Source: Gramella jeungdoensis
GTDB lineage: Bacteria; Bacteroidota; Bacteroidia; Flavobacteriales; Flavobacteriaceae
Reading direction: 5' to 3'
Assembly (NCBI RefSeq): GCF_023805255.1
Contig: NZ_JAMSCK010000003.1
Coordinates: 434,001-498,000, forward strand
DNA length: 64,000 nt
Both the position numbers and the translations under genes were made by a program. A model generated the notes under the pieces. That model did not search any database. It was not told the origin of the DNA and saw only the letters and a list, made by a program, of their open reading frames with translations. Positions 54,454 through 63,191 of the stretch are shown here, piece by piece. Within the stretch, counting starts at the first letter, position 1, and the number at the start of each line of letters is the position of its first letter.

Positions 54454-55272
54454 ATGAAAAGTTCAGAAAAACATCCCTTCGCCTTTTTTGATAAATATTT
54501 AGAGGAGGACATATATAAAGATTGGAGAAAATTTAAAAAGGGATTGATTGATGAGCAAGATATATATAAGATTGATGAAGAAAATCATATTATATGTACC
54601 AAGGATTACGATGGTATTAATAAATACTCATTTGAAACAGAAATAAAACCAAAACTTATTTATCAGAGAAGAAAAACTCAACAGTTTATAGAACTTAATT
54701 CCCAGAAATTAGAGGAAAGGTACAATTCGGATTTTTACTTACGAAAAATTGAGCAGCTTGAAGCTCAACGGGCGTACAAAGAGTTCAATTTTCTAGAACC
54801 TATTTTTTCCAAAATTAAAGAAACCATTAAATTCTTCGGTAAAGAGGAAAATTTTGAAGCTAAGCAAGAAAGCTGTTTCTCATTTCAAGTTACAGGGAGT
54901 ACCGAGGAGGAGAAGCTGAACAAGCTCGATAAATTATATGAAATGTTAGTTCAAGATCCTCCTTTTATTGCTACTTCGAAAGATAATTTCCGGAAAGCCT
55001 TTAATAGTCAAAATGTCGATGAAGGAATTAAGTGGTTGGTTAAAGCCAAAAATAAACATACCAATAAGCAAAGCTTATTTTACCTACTGGAAAGTTTAAT
55101 TTCCGAAGGTCATATTAAAGATATTTCAAGTACACATTTTAACCGTAGTATTTACCATGTTTTCAGAACTACTAATGGAAACAGGTTAAAGAATATAAAG
55201 CAATCTAAATCCAATAAAACTTCTGTGCCAGAAAGGAGCACAGATATAGACATAATTATTTCTCGTCTTTAA
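54454..55272 (+). CDS. hypothetical protein of the mobile element
   Basis: 272 residues, hydrophilic and largely helical, no membrane segment. The C-terminal half (about 165-245: FRKAFNSQNVDEGIKWLV, then YLLESLISEGHIKDIS) resembles winged-helix-like regulator segments found in Bacteroidota mobile elements, ending in a Lys/Asn-rich tail. I do not recognise a firm family. It is the first gene inside the island after the tRNA, in the same direction as the integrase. A regulatory or DNA-binding role is only a guess. Confidence 0.65.
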   Translation: MKSSEKHPFAFFDKYLEEDIYKDWRKFKKGLIDEQDIYKIDEENHIICTKDYDGINKYSFETEIKPKLIYQRRKTQQFIELNSQKLEERYNSDFYLRKIEQLEAQRAYKEFNFLEPIFSKIKETIKFFGKEENFEAKQESCFSFQVTGSTEEEKLNKLDKLYEMLVQDPPFIATSKDNFRKAFNSQNVDEGIKWLVKAKNKHTNKQSLFYLLESLISEGHIKDISSTHFNRSIYHVFRTTNGNRLKNIKQSKSNKTSVPERSTDIDIIISRL

Positions 55273-55274
55273 AC

Positions 55275-55370
55275 CTTTACCTTGTCTAGGGTATAGGTAA
55301 AGTATTTTTAAGTAAAGATTATCTCTAAGGTTATTTGTTGCATTAATAATCAAGCCACAAGTGATGGCTT
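55275..55370 (+). promoter_or_regulatory. Two hairpins upstream of the HTH gene
   Basis: CTTTACC/GGTAAAG (55275-55302) followed by a short T-rich tract, possibly a weak terminator of the previous gene, and AAGCCA/TGGCTT (arms at 55352-55357 and 55365-55370) just before the HTH gene. They may mark a terminator and an attenuator or protein-binding site. Confidence 0.35.
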
Positions 55371-55385
55371 CAAATTTTTGCAATT

Positions 55386-55628
55386 ATGTATAATATTCTT
55401 GTTGAGATTCGAGATCTGTTATTAAGGCAATCTTCTTCTCATAAAAATTTTCTCAGCTTCAATGAAGCTAGAATCTATCTTGATGTAAGTAAGTCTTACC
55501 TGTACAAACTTACATCACAGGGAAAAATCACACATTTTAAACCAAACAACAAATTGATTTACTTCAAAAGAAGTGATTTGGAATCATTTCTTGAGAGGAA
55601 TAAGTCAGAAGGAAGCTTTAGTAACTAA
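55386..55628 (+). CDS. excisionase-like helix-turn-helix protein
   Basis: 80 residues. Middle part FLSFNEARIYLDVSKSYLYKL is a MerR/excisionase-type helix-turn-helix (HTH_17) and QGKITHFKPNNKLIYFKRSDLESFL is the wing with the typical I-x-x-x-K/R-x-x-D/L-x-x-F pattern. Such proteins bend DNA for excision or control element genes. It is followed by a DUF3987 gene (14-base gap) and the integrase. Confidence 0.85.
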   Translation: MYNILVEIRDLLLRQSSSHKNFLSFNEARIYLDVSKSYLYKLTSQGKITHFKPNNKLIYFKRSDLESFLERNKSEGSFSN

Positions 55629-55642
55629 ACAATAAATAACTA

Positions 55643-56920
55643 ATGAATAATACTGAATTTGATAACGAAATCTATGAGAATCTACCTCCATTGTTAAAAG
55701 GCCTTACAGGGGAATTTAAAGGTAGAGAAAAGGATATAGTATTACTGTCCAGTTTGGGCGTACTAAGCAGTTGTTTACCAAATGTGTTTGGCGAGTATGA
55801 TGGAAAACCAGTATCTGCCAATTTATATGTTATGATAATTGCTCCTCCTGCCTCCGGGAAGGGAGTGATGAATTATGCCAAACTATTAATAGAACCTATT
55901 CATAAAAGAATAATTGAAAACAGTCTAAGTAATCTAGAAGATTGCCAATCGGCAAACAAAGGAAAGAAAGAAAAAGAACCCTGCCCGCCAATAGTAACCA
56001 AGGTGATTCCCGGTAATATAAGTGCGGCTGAAATCTATTCGATAATTAAAAATGCACATTATGGTGGTTTAATAATAGAGTCTGAAGCAGATACTCTTTC
56101 TGCGATGTTAAACCAGGATTGGGGTAATTTTTCTGACGTACTAAGAAAAGCTTTTCATCATGAATCTATATCTATTAGTAGAAAGGTAGAAAAGCTTTTC
56201 ATGGAGATCAGAGAACCTAAACTTTCTCTGGTTTTATCTGGTACGCCAGATCAACTGATGCCTTTAATTAAATCTAAGGATAATGGTCTTTTCAGCCGAA
56301 TCGTATTCTATTTCTTCGAAGAAATTTCAGATTGGAGAGATGTCTTCCAGAATGTGGGATTCAAAAAACAAATTCTATTTGAAAAGGCCTCCATGCATGT
56401 CTATAATATGTATGATGCTTTAGTTACCAGGGAGAATGAAAAGATTCAGTTTGCTTTAACAGAGGACCAAATGTGCAGATTTAATACTGAAATGAATACA
56501 ATTTTTGAAATAGTGAAAAACAATTATTCGGCGAGTTTCACTTCCAATGTGAAAAGACATGGTTTAGTTCTTTTTCGTCTATGTATGATTCTCACCTTAG
56601 TAAGAGCAGATAAAGAAGAATTAAAATTGGCCGAAAGCATTACCTGTAATGATGAAGATTTTGATTCAGCCTTATTTCTTGTAAAACAGCTGCTATACCA
56701 TGCAAACACTGTTTTACAAAATATCAATTCTGATGGTCTCTCGGAGATTGATAATAGGTTACTTTCAAGTCTTAGCCAAACCTTTACACGGAAGCAGGCT
56801 TTAGAATCTGCCAAAAAGTTAACTATCAGTGAAAGAAGCCTCGATGAAAAGCTAGTTAAATGGAGAAAAGAAAAACTGATTATTAAAGTTTCTCATGGGA
56901 AGTATAAACTAGCCTATTGA
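55643..56920 (+). CDS. DUF3987 domain protein (primase/helicase-like)
   Basis: 425 residues. A P-loop-like segment IIAPPASGKGVMNYAKLL (about residues 70-87) has the GK but Gly where Ser/Thr is usual. A region GGLIIESEADTLSAML (about 140) resembles a Walker-B-like strand with Glu/Asp. DUF3987 proteins occur in mobile elements beside integrases and primases, probably for replication or mobilisation. The C-terminal 60 residues (QTFTRKQALESAKKL) resemble a winged helix. It sits upstream of the integrase. Confidence 0.82.
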   Translation: MNNTEFDNEIYENLPPLLKGLTGEFKGREKDIVLLSSLGVLSSCLPNVFGEYDGKPVSANLYVMIIAPPASGKGVMNYAKLLIEPIHKRIIENSLSNLEDCQSANKGKKEKEPCPPIVTKVIPGNISAAEIYSIIKNAHYGGLIIESEADTLSAMLNQDWGNFSDVLRKAFHHESISISRKVEKLFMEIREPKLSLVLSGTPDQLMPLIKSKDNGLFSRIVFYFFEEISDWRDVFQNVGFKKQILFEKASMHVYNMYDALVTRENEKIQFALTEDQMCRFNTEMNTIFEIVKNNYSASFTSNVKRHGLVLFRLCMILTLVRADKEELKLAESITCNDEDFDSALFLVKQLLYHANTVLQNINSDGLSEIDNRLLSSLSQTFTRKQALESAKKLTISERSLDEKLVKWRKEKLIIKVSHGKYKLAY

Positions 56921-56932
56921 AATGCGAGTTAA

Positions 56933-56968
56933 CAGTTTCCGCAGTTTCTGCAATTTCAACAATTTAAA
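56933..56968 (+). repeat. Four imperfect 9-bp direct repeats before the integrase
   Basis: CAGTTTCCG, CAGTTTCTG, CAATTTCAA, CAATTTAAA in tandem (consensus CARTTTNNN), directly upstream of the integrase ATG 56979. It could be integrase arm-type binding sites or autoregulatory sequence. Confidence 0.5.
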
Positions 56969-56978
56969 TCCAAGACTT

Positions 56979-58181
56979 ATGATAACTACTAAAATTATCC
57001 TCAGAAAGAGGAAACTGAGTAATGGTCAATATCCAGTACTCTTAAGGATCATAAAAGATAAAAAGGTAAAGTATATAAGATTAGAACTAAATGCGAAAGA
57101 GGAGGAGTTTGAAGACCAAGAATTCAAAAAGAATCATCCCAACTATCGTAAGAGAAATAACATTTTAGCTGGATATAAGCTTCGAATAAACAATATTATA
57201 GATGATTTCATAAGTAGTGGAAAAGAGTACTCACTTGACGATGTAGTATCCGAATTTAAAGGGAAAACCTTAAGAACAAATAATGTATGGGATCACTTCA
57301 ATGAAAAGGAAAGAATTTTAATAAGATCAGGTAGGATAGGAAGTGCTGATGCATTCAAACAGACTAAACAGGTATTATCTAAATTTAAACAAGGAGATTT
57401 AACTTGGGGAGATATTACACCTTCCTTCTTAGAGCAATTTGAATTGTTTATGAGAGAAAGAGGTAATAGTGATGGAGGAATCGCATTTCGCTTCCGACAA
57501 CTTAGGGCGCTCTATAACGATGCGATAAATAAAAAAATCATTTCTAGTGAAAATTATCCGTTTAGATCATACAGGATTTCCAAGCTGAAACCTACTCCTG
57601 ATAAAAGAGCACTTTCTATTTCAGAATTAAGGTCCTTCCGAAATGTTGATTTGACTGAACATCCTAACTTAGTCGATGCTCATAATTATTTCATGTTTTC
57701 CTTCTATCTGAGAGGTATAAACTTCCACGATCTTATGATACTGAAGTGGAGTCAGATAATGGACAATAAAATAATATATAAAAGGTCAAAGACTAAAGGT
57801 CGTTTTGTCGTTGAACTATTACCTCCTGCATTGAAAATACTTAACTCTTATAAGGATTCTAAGCCAGATACTGAATATATTTTTCCCATTCTTCTGAAGA
57901 ATAATTTGAATCCTCAACAAATTGCTAATCGGAAACACAAGGCATTGAGAAGTTATAATAAAAAGCTGCAGGAAATAGGTGAGTTAGCTAACATTAACAA
58001 GAGAATTACCAGTTACGTTGTGCGACATACATATGCTACCGTTATGAAGTATAAAGGTGTATCAACAGATATTATATGTGAGTCCTTAGGCCACTCTAAT
58101 TTAAATGTAACCAAGGCATACCTCAAGGAATTTGATAATGAAGTAATAAATAATGAACACAGAAAATTATTAGACTTATGA
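56979..58181 (+). CDS. tyrosine-type site-specific integrase
   Basis: 400 residues from ATG 56979; an in-frame ATG at 56922 would add 19 residues. N-terminal arm-binding domain (TTKIILRKRKLSNGQYPVLL), SAM-like core-binding domain (about 100-210), catalytic domain from about 225: YLRGINFHDLMILKW holds the first Arg, YVVRHTYATVMKYKG the second (with Tyr in place of the usual His upstream), LGHSNLNVTKAYL the His and the nucleophile Tyr. Such integrases insert Bacteroidota elements at tRNA genes. It overlaps the next gene by 4 bases (ATGA). Confidence 0.95.
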   Translation: MITTKIILRKRKLSNGQYPVLLRIIKDKKVKYIRLELNAKEEEFEDQEFKKNHPNYRKRNNILAGYKLRINNIIDDFISSGKEYSLDDVVSEFKGKTLRTNNVWDHFNEKERILIRSGRIGSADAFKQTKQVLSKFKQGDLTWGDITPSFLEQFELFMRERGNSDGGIAFRFRQLRALYNDAINKKIISSENYPFRSYRISKLKPTPDKRALSISELRSFRNVDLTEHPNLVDAHNYFMFSFYLRGINFHDLMILKWSQIMDNKIIYKRSKTKGRFVVELLPPALKILNSYKDSKPDTEYIFPILLKNNLNPQQIANRKHKALRSYNKKLQEIGELANINKRITSYVVRHTYATVMKYKGVSTDIICESLGHSNLNVTKAYLKEFDNEVINNEHRKLLDL

Positions 58182-58546
58182 AAGAGAGAATTAAAATCGG
58201 AGAGCATACTATTATGCTTGATAAAACTAAAACTTATACTTTAAAAGAAGTAGCAAGATTATTGGGTATTACAAAGATTAATATGAACAAATATTTCATA
58301 TTATTAAGGGAGTTTGGATTTATAACTCATAACAATAATCCTTGGTCTGTACCCTTAATGACAGAGCTATTTACTTATAGAGCCTCTGAGGGACTGAGAG
58401 TTACTTATGAAGGAATTATAGCAATTGATTCCTGTATGCAGGCATCCTTTATGTACTCTTATGATTTTATATCCGAAGGAAGAATCATGAGGAAAATAGA
58501 GGAAGAAGAGGATGGATTAAAGGATGACCTATATCACTGCTGGTAG
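58178..58546 (+). CDS. phage antirepressor-like regulator (KilAC-type)
   Basis: 122 residues. YTLKEVARLLGITKINMNKYFILLREFGFI is seen as an HTH-like pair of helices (about 20-50), followed by a beta-wing-like part and the segment VTYEGIIAIDSCM near residue 85-98 as in KilA-C/antirepressor proteins. It overlaps the integrase stop by 4 bases, so it is translated with it. It probably regulates the element's own genes. A terminator (58570-58601) follows. Confidence 0.75.
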   Translation: MKERIKIGEHTIMLDKTKTYTLKEVARLLGITKINMNKYFILLREFGFITHNNNPWSVPLMTELFTYRASEGLRVTYEGIIAIDSCMQASFMYSYDFISEGRIMRKIEEEEDGLKDDLYHCW

Positions 58547-58569
58547 TTGAAAAACAAAAAAATAATCCA

Positions 58570-58601
58570 AAAAATGCGGGCTTAAAAAGTCCGCATTTTT
58601 T
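58570..58601 (+). terminator. Terminator after the integrase-regulator unit
   Basis: A 12-bp stem (AAAAATGCGGGC with GTCCGCATTTTT, one G-T pair) with a 7-base loop and a T-run. Confidence 0.9.
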
Positions 58602-58620
58602 ATTTAAAAAAACAGAATAA

Positions 58621-59484
58621 ATGAAACTAATTAAATCAAACAGAAGAAAAGCCAAAATCAAAATGGCTTTACAAGGACCTGCTGGTTCAGGCAAAACCTA
58701 TAGTTCACTTTTAATAGCAGAGGGACTTTGTTCAGGAGATTTCAGTAAAGTAGCTGTAATTGACTCCGAGAATGGTAGCTCAAACTTGTATTCTGACTTA
58801 GGGGATTACTATGTAATTGCTTTAGAGAAACATAATCCTGAAGAATACATAAAGGCTATTGAACTCTGTGAGAGAGAAGGGATGGAGGTTATTATCATTG
58901 ATAGTATCACTCATGCATGGGAGTTCCTATTGGATTATCACGCATCTCTTTCTGGAAATTCATTTACCAACTGGGGTAAAATTACTCCAAGGCAAAAAGC
59001 ATTCATAGACAAAATATTGAATAGTACTTGTCATGTAATTGCTACTATGAGAACCAAACAGGATTATGTGCTTAACCAGAAAGACGGGAAGTATGTCCCT
59101 GAAAAAGTCGGGTTAAAGGCAGTTCAAAGAGACGGAGTAGAATACGAGTTTACCGTAATCTTGGATTTGGATATCAAACACTTTGCTACTTGTAGTAAGG
59201 ATAGAACAGGATTATTTATGGATAAACCAGAATTTCAGATTACCAGGGGAGTAGGGAGAAAGATCAAACAGTGGTGTGAACAAGGAATTGATCTAAACCC
59301 TATGAAAGACCGTATCACTAACTGTAGCTCTCAAGAAGAGCTGAATAAACTCTTCCATGAGCTCGCAGATTATAGAGTAGAACTTAATGATGATTTTGTG
59401 AAGCAACAGAAAACTATCAAGGATAATCAGATGTCAAACCTAAAAACTTTTAACAGCAATGGAATTAGTAAGAATGAACAATAA
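58621..59484 (+). CDS. AAA_24 (Sak4-like) ATP-binding protein
   Basis: 287 residues. Walker A GPAGSGKT (19-26) and Walker B VIIIDSITHAW (about residue 96-100), plus a RecA-like core (MRTKQDYVL block about 140) and QRDGVEYEFTVILDLD. Sak4-type ATPases work with single-strand annealing in phage recombination; bacterial mobile elements carry them. The C-terminus is charged. It starts after the terminator at 58621, so a promoter should be near, and its end overlaps the DUF3871 gene by 11 bp. Confidence 0.86.
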   Translation: MKLIKSNRRKAKIKMALQGPAGSGKTYSSLLIAEGLCSGDFSKVAVIDSENGSSNLYSDLGDYYVIALEKHNPEEYIKAIELCEREGMEVIIIDSITHAWEFLLDYHASLSGNSFTNWGKITPRQKAFIDKILNSTCHVIATMRTKQDYVLNQKDGKYVPEKVGLKAVQRDGVEYEFTVILDLDIKHFATCSKDRTGLFMDKPEFQITRGVGRKIKQWCEQGIDLNPMKDRITNCSSQEELNKLFHELADYRVELNDDFVKQQKTIKDNQMSNLKTFNSNGISKNEQ

Positions 59485-60484
59485 CGCAAAAGACCAGGGG
59501 CGAGGAGAAGATATAATTACATCTCTCCCTTCCTCTGGTACTCATAAAACAGAGGTTAAATTACTCGAAAACAACCAATTCATAAAGGCTAACTCTACGG
59601 CAGTTAGCCTTTCTCATTTAAGAGAGGATTGTATAATTCCAGTATTTGCCAACGATAATGAGCAAACCATCAGTCACAGCGAGTTTATAGAACAGACGAG
59701 ATCAGCTGTTGAAGATATCTTTCAAGGTGAGGAGATTAGCGAACCTGCTATTAGAGCTAGTCATATGATTAAAGGCAGAACTCCAGATGCCATAGGAGTA
59801 GCTGTCAAGGATCTGCGTGAGGAACAAAAAACCATATACTATGAACGAATGGCTTTTCTCTTCTCCCTCCCCGGTATTACGCAAACCATTGACGGAAATC
59901 AATTAACTCTAAGTGTTGGTGGTGTTAGAGCTTACAATCATGAAAACCTATACAGTAAAAAGTCAGCGGAGAAGTTCAAATTCTTTATAGGTTTTGAAAA
60001 CATGGTTTGTTGCAATATGTGTATAGGTACAGATGGTTATAAAAAGGACTATAGAACTACCTCTTTAACTGATCTCAATGAAGCCATAGTAAATTTAATT
60101 TCTTCATATGAAATGAAAAAGCATTATCAATCTATGAGAAGACTGGTAGAACAGAGCCTAAGTGAAAAACAATTTGCACAGCTTATTGGTAAAGCAAGAT
60201 TATATCAGTATTTGCCAAAGAAGGAAAAGGAACAATTACCAGAATTGCTATATGGTGAGAGTCATTTTAGCTCTATCGCAAAGGATTATTATTCTGATAA
60301 AAGCTTTTGTAAAGAACAATCAGGTGATATCAATCTTTGGAAGGTATATAACTTGATCACAGGAGCTAATAAGAGCTCTTATATTGACACTTTTCTCGAG
60401 AGAGGAGTGAATGCCTTTGAATTTACCCAAGGGCTCTCAAAAGCAATCAGTGGTGATTCAGATTATCGCTGGTTTTTGAGTTGA
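59474..60484 (+). CDS. DUF3871 family protein
   Basis: 336 residues from ATG 59474 (overlapping the ATPase stop by 11 bp). A family known from Bacteroidota mobile elements, function unknown. The distinctive blocks are VGGVRAYNHENLYSKKSAEKF, FKFFIGFENMVCCNMCIGTDGYK and NLISSYEMKKHYQSMRRL. The first 80 residues are poor in structure; the rest is probably a mixed fold with Cys residues (VCCNMC) that might bind a metal. Its pairing with the Sak4-like ATPase suggests DNA processing. It is followed by a terminator shared with the convergent gene. Confidence 0.82.
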   Translation: MNNNAKDQGRGEDIITSLPSSGTHKTEVKLLENNQFIKANSTAVSLSHLREDCIIPVFANDNEQTISHSEFIEQTRSAVEDIFQGEEISEPAIRASHMIKGRTPDAIGVAVKDLREEQKTIYYERMAFLFSLPGITQTIDGNQLTLSVGGVRAYNHENLYSKKSAEKFKFFIGFENMVCCNMCIGTDGYKKDYRTTSLTDLNEAIVNLISSYEMKKHYQSMRRLVEQSLSEKQFAQLIGKARLYQYLPKKEKEQLPELLYGESHFSSIAKDYYSDKSFCKEQSGDINLWKVYNLITGANKSSYIDTFLERGVNAFEFTQGLSKAISGDSDYRWFLS

Positions 60485-60485
60485 A

Positions 60486-60515
60486 AGTTCTTGACCTCGG
60501 AAGGGGTCAAGAACT
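60486..60515. terminator. Bidirectional terminator over the convergent stop codon
   Basis: AGTTCTTGACC pairs with GGTCAAGAACT (11 bp) around TCGGAAGG; T-tract follows at 60519-60523. The 3' arm contains the stop codon of the minus-strand gene, so its mRNA end folds into the hairpin. Confidence 0.85.
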
Positions 60516-61487
60516 AGCTTTTTCATTTAGATAAATTACATTTTCCATATATTTTTCTCTGAGCCAGTGGAGGTATATGATTGCTGGAATAAGTTTCTTA
60601 TAATTTACATCAAAAACTTTCCAAATGGTGTATAGACCCAGAGCTGCCCACCCCACCGGACCTATAATAGTAGATAAAGCCGAAGTTAGGAATGTATAAG
60701 CGGCAAAAGATAATGTTAAGCCTAAAGCACTACCCAAAGTACTTAAAGCGGTAGTTGCTAATAAATATACTCCGAACCCAGATAATTGTGCGGAAGTTAG
60801 GAAAGCTAACGAAACACCAGTGGCATAGTATTTAGAGCCATTTTCTTTGGCCATTTTTCTCAATTCAGTTTCAAACTTTTTTTTCTGCTCTGGAGTCATC
60901 CTTTTCAAGGAACGTTTTAAAACGGTTACGATTATTTTGTGTTCGATTTCTTTATTTTTTGCATCGGACTCAAACTTTAGTTTTTTTGCAACCTTCATTA
61001 AAATCCCTCTGTAGGATAGAAGATATTTGTCATTAGGAAACTTTTGATCAATCTTTCCTAAAATATTTGACCCAAGGGTTTGGAGTCTTACAATAATTTC
61101 CACAGCATTTTGAGAGTTGGTCTTTAAAATTTCAGAAAGAATTTTTAATTCGTCATCATTGGCAAGAGATAAAATTTTAAAAATCACTCCCCACTGATTA
61201 TGAAGTATTCTATACTTAATCCAAATCTCTCCTTTGCCAATGTAATCAGTGTTTAAATTTTTTAAATTGAATAGAAAACTAAACTGAACGCTGGTTATTG
61301 GTTTTATCTGACCTCTTTCTAATGCACTATACCAATTTCCTAGTTCCTGTAATTCGAGAGCTTCTTGTGCGGAAAAGAATTCATATGGTAATTCAAAGTT
61401 GAAATTTTTATTAGATAGATAGTGAGAATGTAATTTCGATTGCTCTTCGTATTCCTCTTTAGGCATTTTGAAACCTCTCCTTTCCAT
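60507..61487 (-). CDS. YaaW/UPF0174-like protein with hydrophobic segment
   Basis: 326 residues from ATG 61487; ATG 61466, with GGAGAGG upstream, is an alternative. N-terminal half (about 1-175) is hydrophilic. A region YRGILMKVAKKLKFE to LKRMTPEQKKKFETEL (about 178-220) matches the E. coli YaaW pattern (RAILLDVSKRLKLK; KKMDEEHKQEF). The next segment is Gly/Ala-rich and hydrophobic (about 235-295, with IIGPVGWAALGLYTIW), and YKKLIPAIIYLHWLR resembles YaaW YRVTIPAVLQIACLR. It lies 10 bases after the helicase gene. Function unknown; membrane insertion is likely. Confidence 0.75.
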   Translation of the reverse strand: MERRGFKMPKEEYEEQSKLHSHYLSNKNFNFELPYEFFSAQEALELQELGNWYSALERGQIKPITSVQFSFLFNLKNLNTDYIGKGEIWIKYRILHNQWGVIFKILSLANDDELKILSEILKTNSQNAVEIIVRLQTLGSNILGKIDQKFPNDKYLLSYRGILMKVAKKLKFESDAKNKEIEHKIIVTVLKRSLKRMTPEQKKKFETELRKMAKENGSKYYATGVSLAFLTSAQLSGFGVYLLATTALSTLGSALGLTLSFAAYTFLTSALSTIIGPVGWAALGLYTIWKVFDVNYKKLIPAIIYLHWLREKYMENVIYLNEKASS

Positions 61488-61497
61488 TTTAATAATT

Positions 61498-62880
61498 TTA
61501 ATGAAGCTTATATAAATTGTACACAAATACTTCTTCCTTCGCCCTGGTAAAGGCTGTATATTTTGAATTATAATATGTTTTTGAGGGAGGATACCAATCC
61601 GAAATATAAACCTTATCCCATTCACCACCTTGGGCTTTATGAATGGTAATAGAATAACCATATAAAGCTCTTATCGCACCTAAGAATGGGTCTTCCATGG
61701 CATTACCATTGTCTCTATATTTTTTATTTTGGATCTTCCGAATTTTATGCAATGCTTTTTCTTTTTTTTTGCCTAAGCCCTTTGGTTTTTCAAGGGTATC
61801 AAGAAGAATGTAGTCCTTGATTTCAAACCTTTCGTTGCTTATATCGGTCGCTTCTATAACAACCTTGGCAAATTCCAACCCCTCAATAATTTCGGTATTC
61901 TGAAGATCTATTTCTTTAACAATTACATGATCTCCATTATACAATGTATACTCTGGTTTCCTTAAAGTCCTGTTTATTATTAATAACTCCCCGGGCACAA
62001 GTTTCTCCTTCGGGTAATTGAAAAGTAATGATCTAACCCTCTGATTGAACTGTAAATTCTTGCTGTGGTTATAGGCTAAAGCAGTACAGTATTCATGACC
62101 GTTCTCCGTTAAATCCAACGCATATAGGTGTTCCGCTACAGCTTGGGTGTTTATACTAAAGTAGGCCTCAGTACCCAAATCCCTAGCGGTATTCTCAATC
62201 ACTTCCCTGATATTATTAATGCATTTAAATAAGGAACTATTAGTTTTCTGCCTTTTAACAGTATTCAATTTTAAACTCGTTCCTTCAAGGTTGTATTTTT
62301 CTTTCAGAAACTTTGAAGATAGGGCTGCCGAGAAAGACTCTTTTACTGGTGGTAGTTGGTTTTTATCACCTACGAATATAAATTTATTTAGGTCATTACC
62401 CTGTTTGCCATAGTAAATTAGGTCATCCAAGACACAATTCCCTCCCTCAAAAAGACTTTCCTGGTCAGATTCTGACTGGGAGGATACCATAGAAGCCTCA
62501 TCAATAATATAAACTGTATATTCTGTTGATTCATTTTCTTTTAAGCTAAAACGTATAGTACCTTCCTCAGGATCCGTATTGACATTATATATCAAGGAAT
62601 GAATGGTTGAACAGGGTACATGGGCCTTTGAGGCTAGAATTCTAGCAGCTCTACCTGTGGGTGCAGCTAGATTATTAGCGATGCCCTTATCTCTTAAATA
62701 TGCTATGCAGGATGACATCAATAAAGTCTTCCCCGTTCCAGCAGCTCCATTAATAATTAAAAAGTCCTCAGAGCTGTTGGTAATAAAACTCTCCAGATTA
62801 AGAAGAACCTTCATTTGATCTGGGGTGGGCTCGAACTTAAAAAATTTTAAAATGGATTTTTCTTTGGAATCTTCGACCAT
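61498..62880 (-). CDS. SF1 DNA helicase (Dda/RecD-like)
   Basis: 460 residues. Walker A INGAAGTGKT (residues 43-52), motif Ia APTGRAARIL, Walker B YIIDEASM (about 127-134), motif III KNQLPPV, and a UvrD_C_2-type C-terminal block YSITIHKAQGGEWDKVYI near residue 415. Size, N-terminal start (FEPTPDQMKVLLNLESFI) and layout fit T4 Dda and related SF1B 5'-3' helicases. It is in one operon with the YaaW-like gene downstream and the small exported-protein gene upstream (21-base gap). In mobile elements such helicases serve replication or defence. Confidence 0.92.
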   Translation of the reverse strand: MVEDSKEKSILKFFKFEPTPDQMKVLLNLESFITNSSEDFLIINGAAGTGKTLLMSSCIAYLRDKGIANNLAAPTGRAARILASKAHVPCSTIHSLIYNVNTDPEEGTIRFSLKENESTEYTVYIIDEASMVSSQSESDQESLFEGGNCVLDDLIYYGKQGNDLNKFIFVGDKNQLPPVKESFSAALSSKFLKEKYNLEGTSLKLNTVKRQKTNSSLFKCINNIREVIENTARDLGTEAYFSINTQAVAEHLYALDLTENGHEYCTALAYNHSKNLQFNQRVRSLLFNYPKEKLVPGELLIINRTLRKPEYTLYNGDHVIVKEIDLQNTEIIEGLEFAKVVIEATDISNERFEIKDYILLDTLEKPKGLGKKKEKALHKIRKIQNKKYRDNGNAMEDPFLGAIRALYGYSITIHKAQGGEWDKVYISDWYPPSKTYYNSKYTAFTRAKEEVFVYNLYKLH

Positions 62881-62901
62881 CTATTCACTATTGTTATTAA
62901 G

Positions 62902-63159
62902 CTATTGGGCAGTGTATACTGGGATTCTATAATAGTCATCCGGATGACTATTATAATTGTTATAAAAAGCATCTCTATGCCCATTAATTTCATGGAGATT
63001 GACATCTACAGTATTTTCCACCTCTACTTCTCCTTGGATTTCCGCAGATATATGTCCACCATTAACATACACGCTATTGGTGGTAGGCAAAATACCGGCA
63101 TTTTGTAAAAAAATGCCCCATATTCCTAAGGCGATTAGGACTAAAAAAACTTTTTGCAT
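62902..63159 (-). CDS. small exported or membrane protein, unknown
   Basis: 85 residues. A short basic start (MQK) with a hydrophobic stretch (about 4-22, VFLVLIALGIWGIFLQ) acts as signal or anchor. The remainder (about 30-85) is hydrophilic with repeated Glu-Val pairs (EVEVENTVDVN) and Tyr/Asn/Asp-rich end. No family recognised. It precedes the helicase gene by 21 bases, so it may share its transcript. Confidence 0.65.
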   Translation of the reverse strand: MQKVFLVLIALGIWGIFLQNAGILPTTNSVYVNGGHISAEIQGEVEVENTVDVNLHEINGHRDAFYNNYNSHPDDYYRIPVYTAQ

Positions 63160-63191
63160 ATAATTCCGTGTTTATTTTTTGATTTCTTTAA

